DNA of 64,000 bases, from positions 930,001-994,000 of the forward strand of contig JAAROD010000026.1 in assembly GCA_012274445.1 (NCBI GenBank), read 5' to 3'. Position numbers and translations under genes: made by a program. The notes under the pieces are model-generated. The model was not told where the DNA came from. It ran no database searches and saw only the letters and a program-made list of their open reading frames with translations. The stretch is from Sclerotiophoma versabilis (Eukaryota > Ascomycota > Dothideomycetes > Pleosporales > Didymellaceae). Positions 32,148-43,810 of the stretch are shown here, piece by piece (positions within the stretch are counted from its first letter, which is position 1; each line of letters opens with the position of its first letter).

Positions 32148-34690
32148 TTAATTAGTAGTAATTCTTAGGTAGATAATAGTAAGCTATATCTTCTGCGCTT
32201 AGTGCGAAATTTATATAGAGTTACTAGTAATAGTTAGCCTATAACCTTATAATATAATAACTACTAACTTACTAGGCTAAGAGTTTTAGTATATACTGCT
32301 GTATAAAGGTAGAGAGTATACTATAAGAAGTAAAATATAAAGCTAAAGTATAATACTAAGAAAAGTAGAAGAAAAAATATAATAAGAGAAGTAACTTTAC
32401 TTTACTTATTATATACGCCTATAAGGAAAAGGCTTTAAAGGTTATATAGATCTGCACCTTAACTTATAATTATAATTATAGAGTTTTTAATACCTAAACC
32501 TTATTAATTACGCTACTCTAGAGGTAATAATATACTATATAGTTGCAGTATTATTTAGAATATTAAGCCTAACTATAGAATAGGTATTTATAACTAAGTA
32601 GTAGTATACTCTTATGTCTTTATCTAGTTATTTTCTAGATTATATATTATAATAGATAATAGTAGTACTCTATAAGAGCTATACAGCACTATAAACTTAA
32701 GACTTATACTAATAGTATTTAACGCACCTAAGCTGTAATATAGGTTACTTAAAATTCTTAAACTGCACAGTTATAATAGATACCTAAAGGCTAGAGATTT
32801 TAAGCTTCTTATAGTATACGTAGTAGTATATATTAGTACTCTTATACCTACTAAAGTTTATAGAAGTTTTATAAATAAGAGAGAAGAAAGAGAGTAGAAA
32901 AGAATAGTCTAGATAGTATATAATCTAGAATAGTGTATTAGAGACGTTTAAGAGTTTAATAATATACTTATAGTAGATTATAATACTATAAGAGACTATA
33001 TAGCTTATGCCTAGCTGTTTATAGTAAAATACTTTAATAGTACTTAGTTAGTAAAATAGGTATTATAAAGTATATAGATAAATAGAAAGAAGTTTACTTA
33101 GTATCTTAAGAAAGGTACGCTTTATATATAAGTATAAAGACTAGTATTTATTAACCTAGCTAGTATATAAAAGAGACTAGTAAGCTATTAGTAGTATAGC
33201 TAAGGCTAGTAAGAATAATATAATTTTATAATCTATATTTTAGTATAGCTATTAAGCCTAGGTATCTAAGCTTAGAGAATTACTTTATTATATTAGTAGT
33301 TATAAAAGAGTGCTAATAGTTAAGTCCTTCCTAGATAATTATAGTAGAAAATATATAGAATATATAGGTAACACGCTAACTAAGTTGTTTATATCTTAGT
33401 AATAGACGTAATTATTAGGTTCTAGGACAAGTGCAGCTTAAAACTAGTATTAGCTAAGTTACAGCTACTATATACGCTAATATACATTACTCTCTATATA
33501 TAGTAATTCTTTCTAATTATTAAATAGTTATTATTATTAGAACTACTATATATTACTAGTAGGAAGTATAACTACTTACTTAGATGCTAGTAAGTATCTA
33601 AGCAGACAGAGTATATATAGAATTACTAAAATAAGCTAGAAGAGTATAATTAAACGCTATAGTCTACTACCTTATTAAACTAGCTAACTACTGCGTAAGA
33701 AATTAATTAGTAAACAGCTTAGATAAGTTAAGAGACTATAGTAATATCTTACTAGCTATAAGATCTAAGTACTCTAAAGACGTAGAGCTATAGGTAGTTA
33801 AGATAATATTAATTAGGCAGCTATAGACCTTTATTAATATAAAGGCTTACTATTCTCTTCTAAAGCCTTAGCTATTAAAGCTAAAGAAGAGCTATTATCC
33901 TAGGATATAGTGCTAATATACCTTATACTAATTATCTATAAGTATATTAATAACATCTATAGTATATAAGGGGTTACTAATATTACTAATATTTTTCTAA
34001 TAGATATATAGCTAAAAGTATATACTCTCTAGAATCTAAGTATTCTTAAGTTATTTCTTATAATAGTATAGTAGTATTCTAATACTATAAGTTATATAGA
34101 AATATATAGGAAATTTGCTAGGCTAGTTAAGGTAAGAAGAGAAAAATCTAATACTAAATTATAGTAGTCTATTTAAGACGCTAAAGCTGCATACACATAG
34201 GTAAAAAATAAGTATAGTTTACTAATATTAGATAGACTAACCTCTAAGCTAGAGACAGTTAGTATAGAAAGCTTATAATTAGTCTACTAAAAACGCAAAT
34301 ATAAACTCTTAATAAAGGTAAGACTACTACAGAGGAAGAATAAGAGTAAGAGTAGGGTAATAAGAAGGCGTACAAGCTTTGTTAAGCAAAATAGTTTAAG
34401 TAAGCTTAGCTTACTTAAATTAACACCTTCCTCTAATAGTAAGCAGTAGTAGTTAAGTATAGGTTACGCTTCTTATTACTGTAAAAGAGAAGGAGATAGA
34501 AAAGCATTGTTAGTTAATTAGCTGTTTAGTACTTATATTATTATATGCCTAGTTAACCTAATTATCTCCTTGTATACTTACTACTGTTAGGGTATCTAAG
34601 CATCCTAGGTAACTACTGTAGTAGTTACAAATTAACACAACTGTTGTACACAGCAAATACATGTAACTATAGATTAATAATAAATAGAAC
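32148..34690. repeat. RIP-mutated AT-rich right arm of outer transposon
   Basis: About 2.5 kb of TA-rich DNA, all frames closed. A plus-strand stretch near 34290-34440 keeps a Lys/Arg-rich coding look and could be the end of a transposase, but no motif can be assigned. Confidence 0.65.
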
Positions 34691-34824
34691 TAGTAGAGAT
34701 TAAGACGTAACAGGTAAATTACACCCTAACGCAGTGTAAGTTTATACCCCTGCAGTGTAAAAGGGTCCGTTTACACAGATGTCCTGTGTAAATTTACACA
34801 GAGCGGTGTATTTTACCCCGCGTG
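34691..34824. repeat. Right subterminal repeat region of outer transposon
   Basis: Several GTGTAAA/TTTACAC motifs, including the palindromic CTGTGTAAATTTACACAG near 34783-34800, mirroring the left end. Confidence 0.7.
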
Positions 34825-34837
34825 TGTACCGTAGTGT
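34825..34837 (-). repeat. Right terminal inverted repeat of outer transposon
   Basis: TGTACCGTAGTGT, the exact reverse complement of 3753-3765. Confidence 0.85.
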
Positions 34838-34838
34838 C

Positions 34839-34853
34839 TGCAGTGGGTTGATC
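34839..34853. repeat. Right copy of 15-bp direct repeat flanking the outer transposon
   Basis: TGCAGTGGGTTGATC; partner at 3737-3751. It encodes DQPTA in the HET gene in the same phase as the left copy. Confidence 0.75.
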
Positions 34854-36697
34854 GGCGTTACGGGACATCGAGACTGTTGGTGCTGTGATGTGCAGAACCG
34901 GATACCGGCTCTCTGGGGCTGCATCATCGAGGCTTATCAAGCTATCATCTTCGGTTCTGAAACAGATCTTCTGTAGACAATTTGTGTCGATATCATCTTC
35001 TTCCTGAAGATGATAAAACACCTCCCCTTCCCATCCAGCCCAGGTCCAAAAAGGGAACATAGTCCGGGGTCGTGGTCTTTTTTTGTCTCCCATATGCATC
35101 CAATTCAGTGAGTAAGCGAAGAATTTATGTCTATCACCAGACTCCTGAGGATAGCACAAGCCCCAGATATGTTGGAGAGGAAGCTTTTGTCTTGAGAGTT
35201 TTCGGAGAATTCCCTGGAAAGCATTGACGGAGTCTTCATCGAAGCGCAGATTTCTGCTGGTATATTCCTCTACATAGAAAATGTACTGGCAAAAGGCGTC
35301 ATTCATTGTCAGGCTATCAGGGTCGACTTGACCATAGTATCTATTTAGGTTTGGAACGAAAAATCCAGTGCGTAGATACTCATGAGTCTTGGATTTATCT
35401 TCGATGTGTAATTCATCAAGGGGATGGTAAACACTCTCGAAGCAGTTCATCGCCTGGCACTCAAAGTAGACCTGATCATCAGTGAATACAAGCCGACGAC
35501 GACTGAGAACAGCTTCTTGATAGGTCCATCCGCGAGTCGACCCATGAGACTGGTCGATCGCGTCGTAAGGATCACTTGGGGTCCACATCACCGTTACGTC
35601 CTGAAGTCTGGCCATTAGGTGGCGCGGGCGCGAGCGCTCCCTAGCGCCAACCCCCGGAAGGCCATATTGATCGTCCATACCAGCAGCGCTGATGAGCGTA
35701 AGTTCAGAGTTTTGATATATCACGTCCATTTGCCGGATTTGATCATGCTTCAGATCAGATGAGTCTTGATCAATGCAAAACTTGTCGATCCAAAGATACC
35801 GATATTCGAGAGCCCTGGTGACCTTGATAGAATCCTGAATAACTGGAGACAAACTTGATGGGAGTTTTTTTCTCCCATCCGCATCCCGGAGAACTGCGCA
35901 AGTAGCTCCTGCTGTGCCCCAGACGTAGCTCAGAGCAACGTAAGGAGTATGCGTGCCGCATTCTTCGACCAACAACGTCGTACAATCGATGACTTTGACG
36001 CCATATGTGGGTGAAGGCTCTGATGCACAGAATACGCTATGGTTCTGTGCGCAGTAATGTAGCCACGACTTTGCTGTACAAATATCGAACATTTGGGGTA
36101 CCGGCTGTGGCAAAAACATTGCAGGCTCAACCAAGTTCGGAACTAAAACCACACAGCCTTTGGACGTGACATGGCCGTCAGCACTCCAGTACTCATGAAC
36201 GGCCTCAGGTCCCAAAACAAGGCATACAGCATCTGCAGTCACCTTCATCTCTCTGAGGTACGTGAGGTGGAATTCATCTCGGAATGACAAAGCCCATAAG
36301 GCCTCGCCCTGGTTCTTGTTGCCTAGGTCTTCCTCTTTATCATGTTCGTCGGTCTCCATTCGAGAAGTAGACAATATTGGGCACAGTCTGCATGCTGAGA
36401 ACCCTTTTCTCCTGTATCGACAGCCAACTCTTGTGAATAGAATCCTTTCCTGCTTGTGCTTTGCCATGGAGCTGGATACTGATATTCCCGGTACCACTCT
36501 GGCTCAAGGAATGCGCGTATTAGGGCGGGTAGGTTGAGACTCCGACATCCTTCGCACAGATCTTTGTCCTCGAGCGTCTCACAGTCTTCTCTTTGAATCG
36601 ATGGCGTATCTTCCGTACATTGTGTGATTGATCTTAAATTTGTTGCACCGAACTCGGGCTGAAAACCGTTCAAGTCCTGACCATCACTGCTCTGCAT
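34839..36697 (-). pseudogene. 5' part of a HET-domain gene, severed by a transposon
   Basis: The main frame opens at 36497 and is host sequence down to 34839, after which it runs ~15 codons into the transposon and stops at 34794. It carries the HET domain: TPYVALSYVWG (~residues 184-194 of this frame), YLWIDKFCIDQ (~234-244) and RGWTYQEAVLSRRRLVF (~322-338). HET domains mediate heterokaryon-incompatibility cell death. The likely N-terminus (MQSSDG... with LCEGCRSLNLPALIR) is in another frame from 36697, so an intron or a frameshift lies near 36450-36495; candidate GT sites exist but none is decisive. The tail is at 3455-3751. Translation here would give a product lacking its last ~98 residues. 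Confidence 0.87.
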
Positions 36698-38456
36698 CGT
36701 ATCACCAAAGAGTCTTCAGTATCTGAAAGTGTAGCGGTATTAACACTGATGTCGCTTGGACCAGGAAGACGGTAGCAAGGAAGGAGTACTGCAGGTTGAA
36801 GTGCGGTTTGCAGAGAGTTAGGTGCCGACTTATCAACAATGAAAAGTTATGGTAGAGCGAGACGCCTTTCATACAAAGAGAGAAGGCTGAGATTGTGGGA
36901 TGTAGGAGTGGTCGTAGCTGTCAGCCTGCTGAGCGGGGCTATGTTGTGGCTCGGCGCGACAAGGCTGAGGCAGGAGCGATACATTCTTCTCAGAGCTCAC
37001 CGGAGTACCTTTTTGGTAAGGCATGCATATTGTGAGACTATGTCATTTTAAAATATCAGAGGACGAGTTGCTCCTGTTTTCAAGTCATTTGCTTAGCTTC
37101 ATGGTAAATGGTCGTTGCTGCTCTTCGCACTTGACGGTAGAGACTCGCAAAGATACTGGGCAGATTCGCAGAGGTACTGGAGCTTTTATACGGCACGAGT
37201 TTTCGAAATAGAGAACAGAGGAAAGACGAAGTTCGAGGCTGCGGTGAGTGAGTAACGATCGCTGAGGACAAGATATTCTCTATTGATCTGTTCAGCACCC
37301 ACGCTAGAAAAGACACAAGCCAATCACAACTCAGGCATTTGCACGCCCAACTTCAGCGCAAAGTTGTCTCGGTCTCCCAGCAGCGAAAACACCGAAACCG
37401 CAACGCACGTTCAGGTCTGCGGGCCAACTCTTCACAATCTCGCCGCTGGATATGAAGCCGTCGGGCGTCTGTTCCCAATCCTACATTATTCCCACTAGAC
37501 GCTCCGACCTCCTTCCCGAAGCGCTTAGCTTCCGACTGGATCCTGGATGATCATCAACGACGTATGACCTATCAGATACGCACATGTGCCTTAGGACGTC
37601 GAGTCCGGCGATAAGGTGGGTGGATTGTTTACCGGGTCGTAGACACTTGTGCTCCGCGAGCTGTTACAGATACGTAGAAGGCATCTGTTACCTTCCTGAT
37701 CAGCTCAAGATACATGCGTAGCTCAGGGCCGGTGCGTGATGATCATAATGTCCTTGGTACCTCTGTATGTCGCGCATACGGGTTCTGTCCGATCGCTGGC
37801 TGCAACGTGAGAGTGTGCGCTAGGCTTGCGTCTGTGTACGATGGTACCCGGCATAAGCTTTGTAAGTGGAGCAGTGCAGCAAAGATGCTTTGCAAAGTGG
37901 CTCTACAAGATAGATAACAACACATCCTATCTAGTTCTGTGTATGTTGCAATGCTATCGCCTCTCTAGTTATAGCTATTCGTTCATGTACCTGTTCCTGT
38001 CTATAAGGTATAAAAAGCTAACTTCTACCTTTAATAGATAATGCGGCCGAATATTCCCGCTCCGAAGCTCCACCTACAAAGCTTGTATCGAGTAGCGCAG
38101 TAGATGGACGTTGCAGGATGCGGGCCGAAAGTGCATGGTTCTGATAGGACGAGGTTCCTGGAGGGGAAATGAGGCCCTGCGACTACAGCCATGACTACGT
38201 CTGCAACTACGGCTGCGAAACGGAGCAAGTGAATGCTTCCGGAAGGCTGGTAAACAGGGGAATCAATCCGGAAATTGATCAGCAAGAGTTTAGCAACGAT
38301 GTTTCGGAGACGCCCGCTATAATCAACAGGATATAAGACGACAACTCCCCATTGCAGAAGAATCAGCCAGTCCAACCAGCTCAGTCTTTCGCTCTACCAT
38401 CCTCTCCAGTCACTTCGCTGCCTCCCACTCCAGCACCACCACCACAAACCGTTATC
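36698..38456. other. Gene-poor region between HET fragment and RNase gene
   Basis: About 1.76 kb. A 70-codon plus frame at 36839-37051 has a basic N-terminus and one hydrophobic segment (VGVVVAVSLLSGAMLWLGA), with a GTAAGG donor-like site near its end, but I cannot call it a gene. Two related segments in inverted orientation (about 37795-37890 and 38065-38170, sharing AAGCTTTGTARGTGGAGC) look like decayed repeats. The last ~200 bp would hold the RNase promoter. Confidence 0.45.
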
Positions 38457-38925
38457 ATGAAGTTCCTTTCCATCCTCGCTCTGATCGCGCCCATCGCTTT
38501 CGCCCTCCCCGCCGCCACCACCACTGGCTCCGTTGGGACCCCTACCATCGTGGCCCGCCAGGCCTGCGACGTCCAGTGCGGCTCGACGTGCTACAGCAAC
38601 GACCAGATCGCCGCAGCCCAGAACGCAGCCGCCAACTACGTCTCGCAAGACGACACGGCCGGTAGCTCGACCTACCCTCACCAGTACAAGAACTTCGAGG
38701 GCTTTGAATTCCCCGTCGACGGCCCCTACTACGAGTTCCCTCTCAAGACCAACGGCGTCTACTCTGGCGGTATGTACATTTCTATACACTTTGTAGGCAA
38801 GCATGCTAACTTGTATGCTAGGTTCCCCTGGTGCTGACCGTGTTGTGATCAACGGCAATGGCGACCTGGCTGGTGAGATTACGCACACTGGCGCTAGCGG
38901 CAACAACTTTGTCGGTTGCCAGTGA
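38457..38925 (+). CDS. Secreted guanyl-specific ribonuclease (RNase T1/F1 family)
   Basis: Two exons, 38457-38769 and 38822-38925 (intron 38770-38821, GTATGT...GCTAAC...TAG), giving 138 aa. A signal peptide (MKFLSILALIAPIAFALP) and short propeptide precede a mature domain of ~104 aa starting near ACDVQCG. Family hallmarks: YPHQYKNFEGFEFPV (catalytic His), PYYEFPL (catalytic Glu), SPGADRVV (catalytic Arg) and EITHTGASGNNFVGCQ (second His and terminal Cys). The splice restores GGSPGADRVV exactly. The enzyme cleaves single-stranded RNA after guanosine outside the cell, probably for nutrient scavenging or interaction with other organisms. The full catalytic set is present. It lacks the long loops of ribotoxins, so a plain RNase. 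Confidence 0.95.
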
Positions 38926-39536
38926 TTTTAGATGCTGGAAGGCTGGTAGCTGGGCTTGAGGACATGATGTACTTTGGTTCTGGCAATGCAAAAGCATTGC
39001 TGAGTTTGTGACTTCTGAGGAATGTCTTTGAAAAGCGTTATTAGCAGTTTACGAACGAATGGAGAGCGTGTTGAGATTCGATTGGTGGTCTTTATGTGCT
39101 GTTTCGTAAGGATTTTGTTTGTTTCTGACTGCATTTCCAATAGTCGGTACTACTTGTGATTAGTACTATGGAGCACTGCCGTGCCAAGTGGGAGGTAATA
39201 CTAAAAGGGAACTAAACCGTAGAGTAGTCGTACCTAGTTGAGTAGTCAACCGGAGTACTGCAGTAGAGTTGAGTAACGTATTGTAGAACAACGCGTTGAC
39301 CCATTTTTTCCATCCTAAGTATGCCTACAGTAATACTCCAGCTACTAGTGCGTGTAGTAAGCACATGACCCGTATAAATAAAGAGTAACGGTAAAGAACT
39401 TGGATCGTACAGTAGTAGTATGGGACCAAGCCATCCAGTACTATTCACTAATGCAAACGCTAGATTGTGGTTACTGGGTACGGTAGTCGCGAAACCTAGT
39501 TCGGCTGTACAACTTGAACCTTACTGGAATGCGTTC
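38926..39536. other. Convergent intergenic spacer
   Basis: About 610 bp between the 3' ends of the RNase and esterase genes. Nothing recognised. Confidence 0.45.
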
Positions 39537-40727
39537 TCAAAGCTTCGCCTTGACCCACTCCTCTACCACTGCCTGACTTCCTGTGCCGGAATCTCCCTTG
39601 TAACCTAATACCCTCTCGATGATCATTTCTTCATGCATTGCTCCCTTTGTGACAACCACATTTACATGCCCTCCTCTCCTCCTGAACCCAACACTAAATT
39701 TCTTTGCAAACGCCTCGATCCCATCGATTAAGATCTCATTCTCGCCGCCCCAAATCATTACTTCATCGACGACATCGGCGACGGGCTCCCACCACTCTGG
39801 ACTGGCAAGCACAGGTTCCGAATAAGGGTCGCCAGCGAAGGGTGATGTAGAGTTCAGGAAAGCTGCAGCCCAGCGCGAGAGCGTGCGGGAGTCGAACATG
39901 TCCCTCTCCGCATTCCTTTTGTGCGCCGGCGTGTGGTTCTGCGTCAGGCTGCACCAGGGCGAGATAAGCATTGCTGCATGTATCTTCCCGTTCAACCTCA
40001 ACTCGGCGATCTCAGGATGCGGGTGGGCCAGATGTGAAAGCAGACCCAGCGCGAGGTTGCCGCCTGCCGAGTCCCCGCTCAAGATGATGTCTGCGGGATT
40101 ACGGCCCTCCGTTTCGGTGAGGTGGCGGAAGAGTTCGACAGCTTGACGCAGCTGTGTTGGGTATGTGGCTTCCGGTGCTAGATCGTATGCTAACAGCAAT
40201 GCGCTGACGCCTGGACCCAGACTCTTTTGCAGATCGTCTAGCCATAGGATGTGGCCTGAGGTGCAAGGCAGCACATATCCCCCACCATGGAAGTACACGA
40301 GCACCTTGGGAGCATCCTTGCTGCCCAGCCAGTGCGCTTGTGTGCCGCTGGGCAGGGTGATGGATGATGGTGTGAGTTTGTGGGAGGTGCAGTATTGATG
40401 GTAGACGGGCGTGCATGTCGTGCTAGTCACGTAGCGGTCTTGGGCGAGGTTGAGGTTGCCGAGGTGTGTGCGGAAGGCGGCAAGGGCAATGTCTTTGAAG
40501 TAGTTGTTTGCGCCGTTGGAACCTTTGAAGGGGGAGATGAAGGCGCGGCCTACTGCGGCGGCGACTGAGGCTTGTTAGTCGCGGTGCTGGAGGGATGATG
40601 TGGGGTGTTGCAGTATATACTCACTGGCTTTCAGCAGTGCTGAAACAATGCCGAGTTTGTTGACATGTTGGTGGACGAACCTGGGAGGGGCGCCATTGGC
40701 AGATTTGGTCGCAAGCTGATCAGCCAT
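39537..40727 (-). CDS. Alpha/beta-hydrolase (hormone-sensitive-lipase type) esterase
   Basis: Two exons, 40727-40625 and 40564-39537, with a 60-bp intron (GTGAGT ... CGACTAAC ... CTCAG), giving 376 aa. The oxyanion-hole motif HGGG is at about 127-130 and the nucleophile elbow GDSAGG has Ser at about 200. A late Asp in the DGIEAF region and a His in GAMHEEM fit the rest of the triad. These are features of the HSL/BD-FAE group of carboxylesterases acting on short acyl esters. The splice gives a continuous N-terminus (LLKA/IAAAVGRAF). No signal peptide is evident, so probably intracellular. The true substrate is unknown; many such fungal genes sit in secondary-metabolite or detoxification pathways, but no cluster is evident here. 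Confidence 0.9.
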
Positions 40728-41225
40728 GGCCTTTATCGGTGGCTGGACGATGGTGAAGCTCGAAGAGGTCGACGAAGCTCAGGCCGAGCTGCACCACCCT
40801 GGTGATCTAGGCTGACTTAGTGATGCATGTCAGCGGAGCGGGGTCCCCGCATTCGCACTCGAGACGATCCGGGAAGGACCCATGCTGTGCCGGCACACGG
40901 TGCACAAGGAAGTTGTGCAAGATGTGAGCGAGCAAAGCCAGTGGATAAAGGAAAGCTCCGTCAAGCGCCGCAGGGAGACTCTCTGCACGCTCTTTCCTAC
41001 ATCAACAGCCAGGACCCGTCGACGCACGACGGGCGTCCCTTCTGTTCGCTGCGCCAGCGGCAGGAGCGCCCCTCTGCAAGGCGCTCGAGCGTGGGCCAAT
41101 CAGGCGACCTCCACGCAGAGGCCGGCTCCACACAGCGAAATCATGACTCGTTGGGGATCGCAGGCTGCCTCCTGCAGCAAAAACGCGAGTCGCACTCGTG
41201 TGCTGCAGGCGCCTCCCCAATCGCT
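40728..41225. promoter_or_regulatory. Divergent promoter region, esterase and bZIP genes
   Basis: About 500 bp between divergent starts. A frame open from 40827 runs into the bZIP gene, but its residues are not bZIP-like and it is probably 5' leader. Confidence 0.5.
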
Positions 41226-42946
41226 ATGGCGGCTCTTCCCCTGAGCGAAGACAACTCTCCCTCCTCTGCTCCCAAGGAAGACGACAGCCAGGCCGATGCG
41301 GGCCAACCGGCTGCGAAGAAGCGCCGCGCGGCGACGAGCTCGCGCGGCGTCGCAAACCTCACGCCCGAGCAGCTCGCCCGCAAGCGCGCCAACGACCGCG
41401 AGGCCCAGCGCGCCATCAGAGAGCGCACCAAGACGCAGATCGACCGCCTGAACCAGCGCATACGCGAGCTCGAGAGCCAGCAGCCGTACCACGACCTGCA
41501 GCTTGTGCTGCGCGAGAAGGAGGCCGTCCAGGCCGAGAATGCCGACATCAGGAAGCGCCTGGAGAGCGTGCTGGGCATCATCCAGCCCATGCTGCGCCCC
41601 ACGGCCGGGCTGAGTGGTCAGTCCAGCCATGCGCTGCCGCAGTTGAGTGCTGACAGCCGCAGACCTGGCCGCCGCCGCAGAGCGCTCGCCGCTCCCCATG
41701 CCCCCGCACCACCAGCACCGCGACCCGCCTGAGCCGCCCGCCGACCCCCGTCACTTCCATGCCACCCTCGGCGACATCGCTGCAGCCTCGCCGCGCAACG
41801 GCACACACTCGCCCGCTGCCACGGACCTCTCGCGCCAGTGGTCCTACCCCCACGATGCGCCCACCAGCCATCTGCGCGCCTACGCCCACGACAGCCCGGC
41901 CTTCGAGCACCAGCCGCCGCCGCCGCAGATACAGGAGCCCTACGACGAGCGCATGGGCGTCGACTTCTTGCTGGACCACGACCAGCGGAGACCTGTAGAC
42001 CCCAACCTGCCGCCTCCCCAGCAGATGCAGCCCAGCAACGTGTGCAGCAACGGCCAGGGCCAGTACGCCCCAAATCTGGTCTCCTACCTCACATTACCGC
42101 GAAACATACCCCCCACATGTCCGCTCGACGTCATCTTGCTTGAGTTCCTACAGGACCGCCAGGCACGAGCAGCCGAGGGCGTACCTGTCAAGGCCCTGGT
42201 TGGCCCCCTGTACCCGAACTTCACCTCGCTGGTCTACCCAGATCGCAACATCGATGCTCACCCGCTGTCGAAGTTGTTCACTGACATCTTGCGAACCTTT
42301 CCGGACATCTGTGGCTGGCCTGAACAGGTAGCCATTGTGTATATCATGTTCCTCGTCATGCGCTGGCAGATCGAGCCTACGCAGGAGAACTACGACAGGC
42401 TACCGCATTGGGTGACACCACGTGCTAGTCAATTGTTCACTGCCCATCCGTGCTGGTTCGATCACCTGCCTTGGTAAATTTGGAACTTTGCACATCCCCG
42501 CCGCACCCGAGCTAACAATGTCCAGGCCTCGTCTCCGCGACAGACTCTGCGCTCACCAACCCTTCATACTCTTCGACACATTCTTCATTCCTTTCACCAC
42601 CACCGTATCCCTCAACTGGCCTTATGAAGCACGAGACGTCCTCTTACCCGCCTCAAAGATCCACTCCAACTCCCTCTCCACCAGCTCTTCGGTCCATCCT
42701 TCTTCTCCCTTCTCAACACACGTGAACGCTGGCAGTCCCACTGGTCCCCACACGCCGCAAGCCGCTGGTACGCCGGCCAGCTTGCCATTGAGCACCAACA
42801 CGTTGCCGAAGGAGGACGACCAGTGGCTGATCAATCCAGCGTTTGAAACCCACTTGAGGGACCTGAATAATTGGTCGCTGGGTCCGAGTTTCAGAGGGAG
42901 CTTTCCACAGTTGGCAGATGCCGTCAAGATCAAGGCGGGCAGGTAG
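41226..42946 (+). CDS. bZIP transcription factor with C-terminal DUF3425
   Basis: Three exons (41226-41616, 41663-42473, 42526-42946) give 540 aa in continuous frame. A Lys/Arg-rich N-terminus leads to the basic region at ~51-68 (ARKRANDREAQRAIRERT) and a heptad region up to ~115 (IDRLNQRIRELE...). A Pro/His-rich middle follows, then a C-terminal DUF3425-type domain (CPLDVILLEFL...HPLSKLFTDILRTFP..., and RLRDRLCAHQPFILFDTFFIPF after intron 2). bZIP-DUF3425 proteins are nuclear regulators of stress or metabolism in filamentous ascomycetes. Intron 2 (GTAAAT ... GCTAACAATG ... CAG) is clear; intron 1 (46 bp, GTCAGT...CTGAC...CAG) is inferred from phase. The ATG at 41226 is the first one close to the domain. 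Confidence 0.87.
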
Positions 42947-43810
42947 CATAGATTGTGGATGTGTACATGCACGCGCCTCAGCGTCATCTGGGACGCGTAT
43001 GGCCATGGGTATGGTGTGGTAATGCAGATGAATACTGTAATAGATGTAACACCAAAGACGACATACGCAAAGATAGTACGTTTTATTGATAAGGTTGTAT
43101 GGCATTCATCTTGCCGTTATTTCCATATCAAACGCATCTGTCCGCTGAGTAAATATGATGAAGTTGCGGGACATCGTCGAGGGCAGGGAACGACGATAAA
43201 CATTCTTTGCTGACTTTGCATGTTCAAGACGGCAATCGAGCAGAGAAACGGTCCAGACGGAAGTAGTAATAGTTCAACCGACGAGGTTCCAAAAGACGGC
43301 TGATTTGTCTAGGAAGTGGCAAGTTCTCCTCGTAAGGAATGAGGGTTTCCAGAGCCAATGAATGAATGAATGAATGAATGCATTCGTTCATGATTGTTTT
43401 CCATCACTGCTCGACCGAAGGATGTCGAGCAGGCCCGCTTTCATCTCTATATGATGGAGTATTTCGGCGGCAGACATGTTTCTTGTATTGGCTATATCTG
43501 GCTGGAGTGTGGTCGTCTGAAGGAATACGAATTGCGCGTGAGGAAGAGGGCTCCAAGATGATTGCTTACTCGGATCTATGGATGTAGCGAATAGTGATTC
43601 CACCAATCGCTTTTCTTTGCTGCTACGTAACGACAGCAACGTTTCTGCTTTGCACGGTAGTTGCTACACTTCCAAGCACGTCAGTAGAGATAGTAACGTA
43701 AGATTGTTATGTTCGGCATCGGCGTACTCATAACTTCATCATATTTAGAAAAAGACGATCTGAATGTGTCGCCGACCTCACGACATAGCTGACCGCTAAG
43801 TCCCATTCAT
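42947..43810. other. Convergent intergenic spacer with a tetranucleotide microsatellite
   Basis: About 860 bp between the 3' ends of the bZIP and methyltransferase genes. Holds (AATG)6 at 43357-43380 followed by CATTCGTTCAT, which could fold back on it. No gene seen. Confidence 0.5.
43357..43380. repeat. (AATG)6 microsatellite
   Basis: Six perfect tetranucleotide units. A longer (AATG)n lies at 52946-52983. Confidence 0.9.

Larger units (their letters stand above)
3752..34838. mobile_element. Outer RIP-degraded DNA transposon (~10 kb net) hosting nested retrotransposons
   Basis: Both ends carry the inverted 13-mer ACACTACGGTACA (3753-3765 and 34825-34837). Both terminal ~200 bp are rich in GTGTAAA/TTTACAC motifs in both orientations. 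Removing the nested elements and their 5-bp duplications leaves about 10.0 kb. The DNA is extremely AT-rich, full of TA dinucleotides and stop codons in every frame, as expected after RIP, so no transposase can be read. The CACTA at the termini and the subterminal repeats resemble CACTA/EnSpm-type elements, but the target-site evidence does not settle the class. The insertion lies inside a HET-domain gene. Confidence 0.75.

Noticed and set aside
36839..37051. Small single-pass membrane protein gene (70 codons)
   Set aside because: Only one hydrophobic run and a short frame; no relative recognised and no splice structure that extends it convincingly.
38457..38925. Ribotoxin (alpha-sarcin type)
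   Set aside because: Size and motifs are those of plain guanyl-specific RNase T1/F1; the long loops of ribotoxins are absent.
40827..41225. N-terminal extension of the bZIP protein
   Set aside because: The frame is open, but the sequence is not family-like, and the ATG at 41226 leads directly into the normal Ser/Pro-rich N-terminus.
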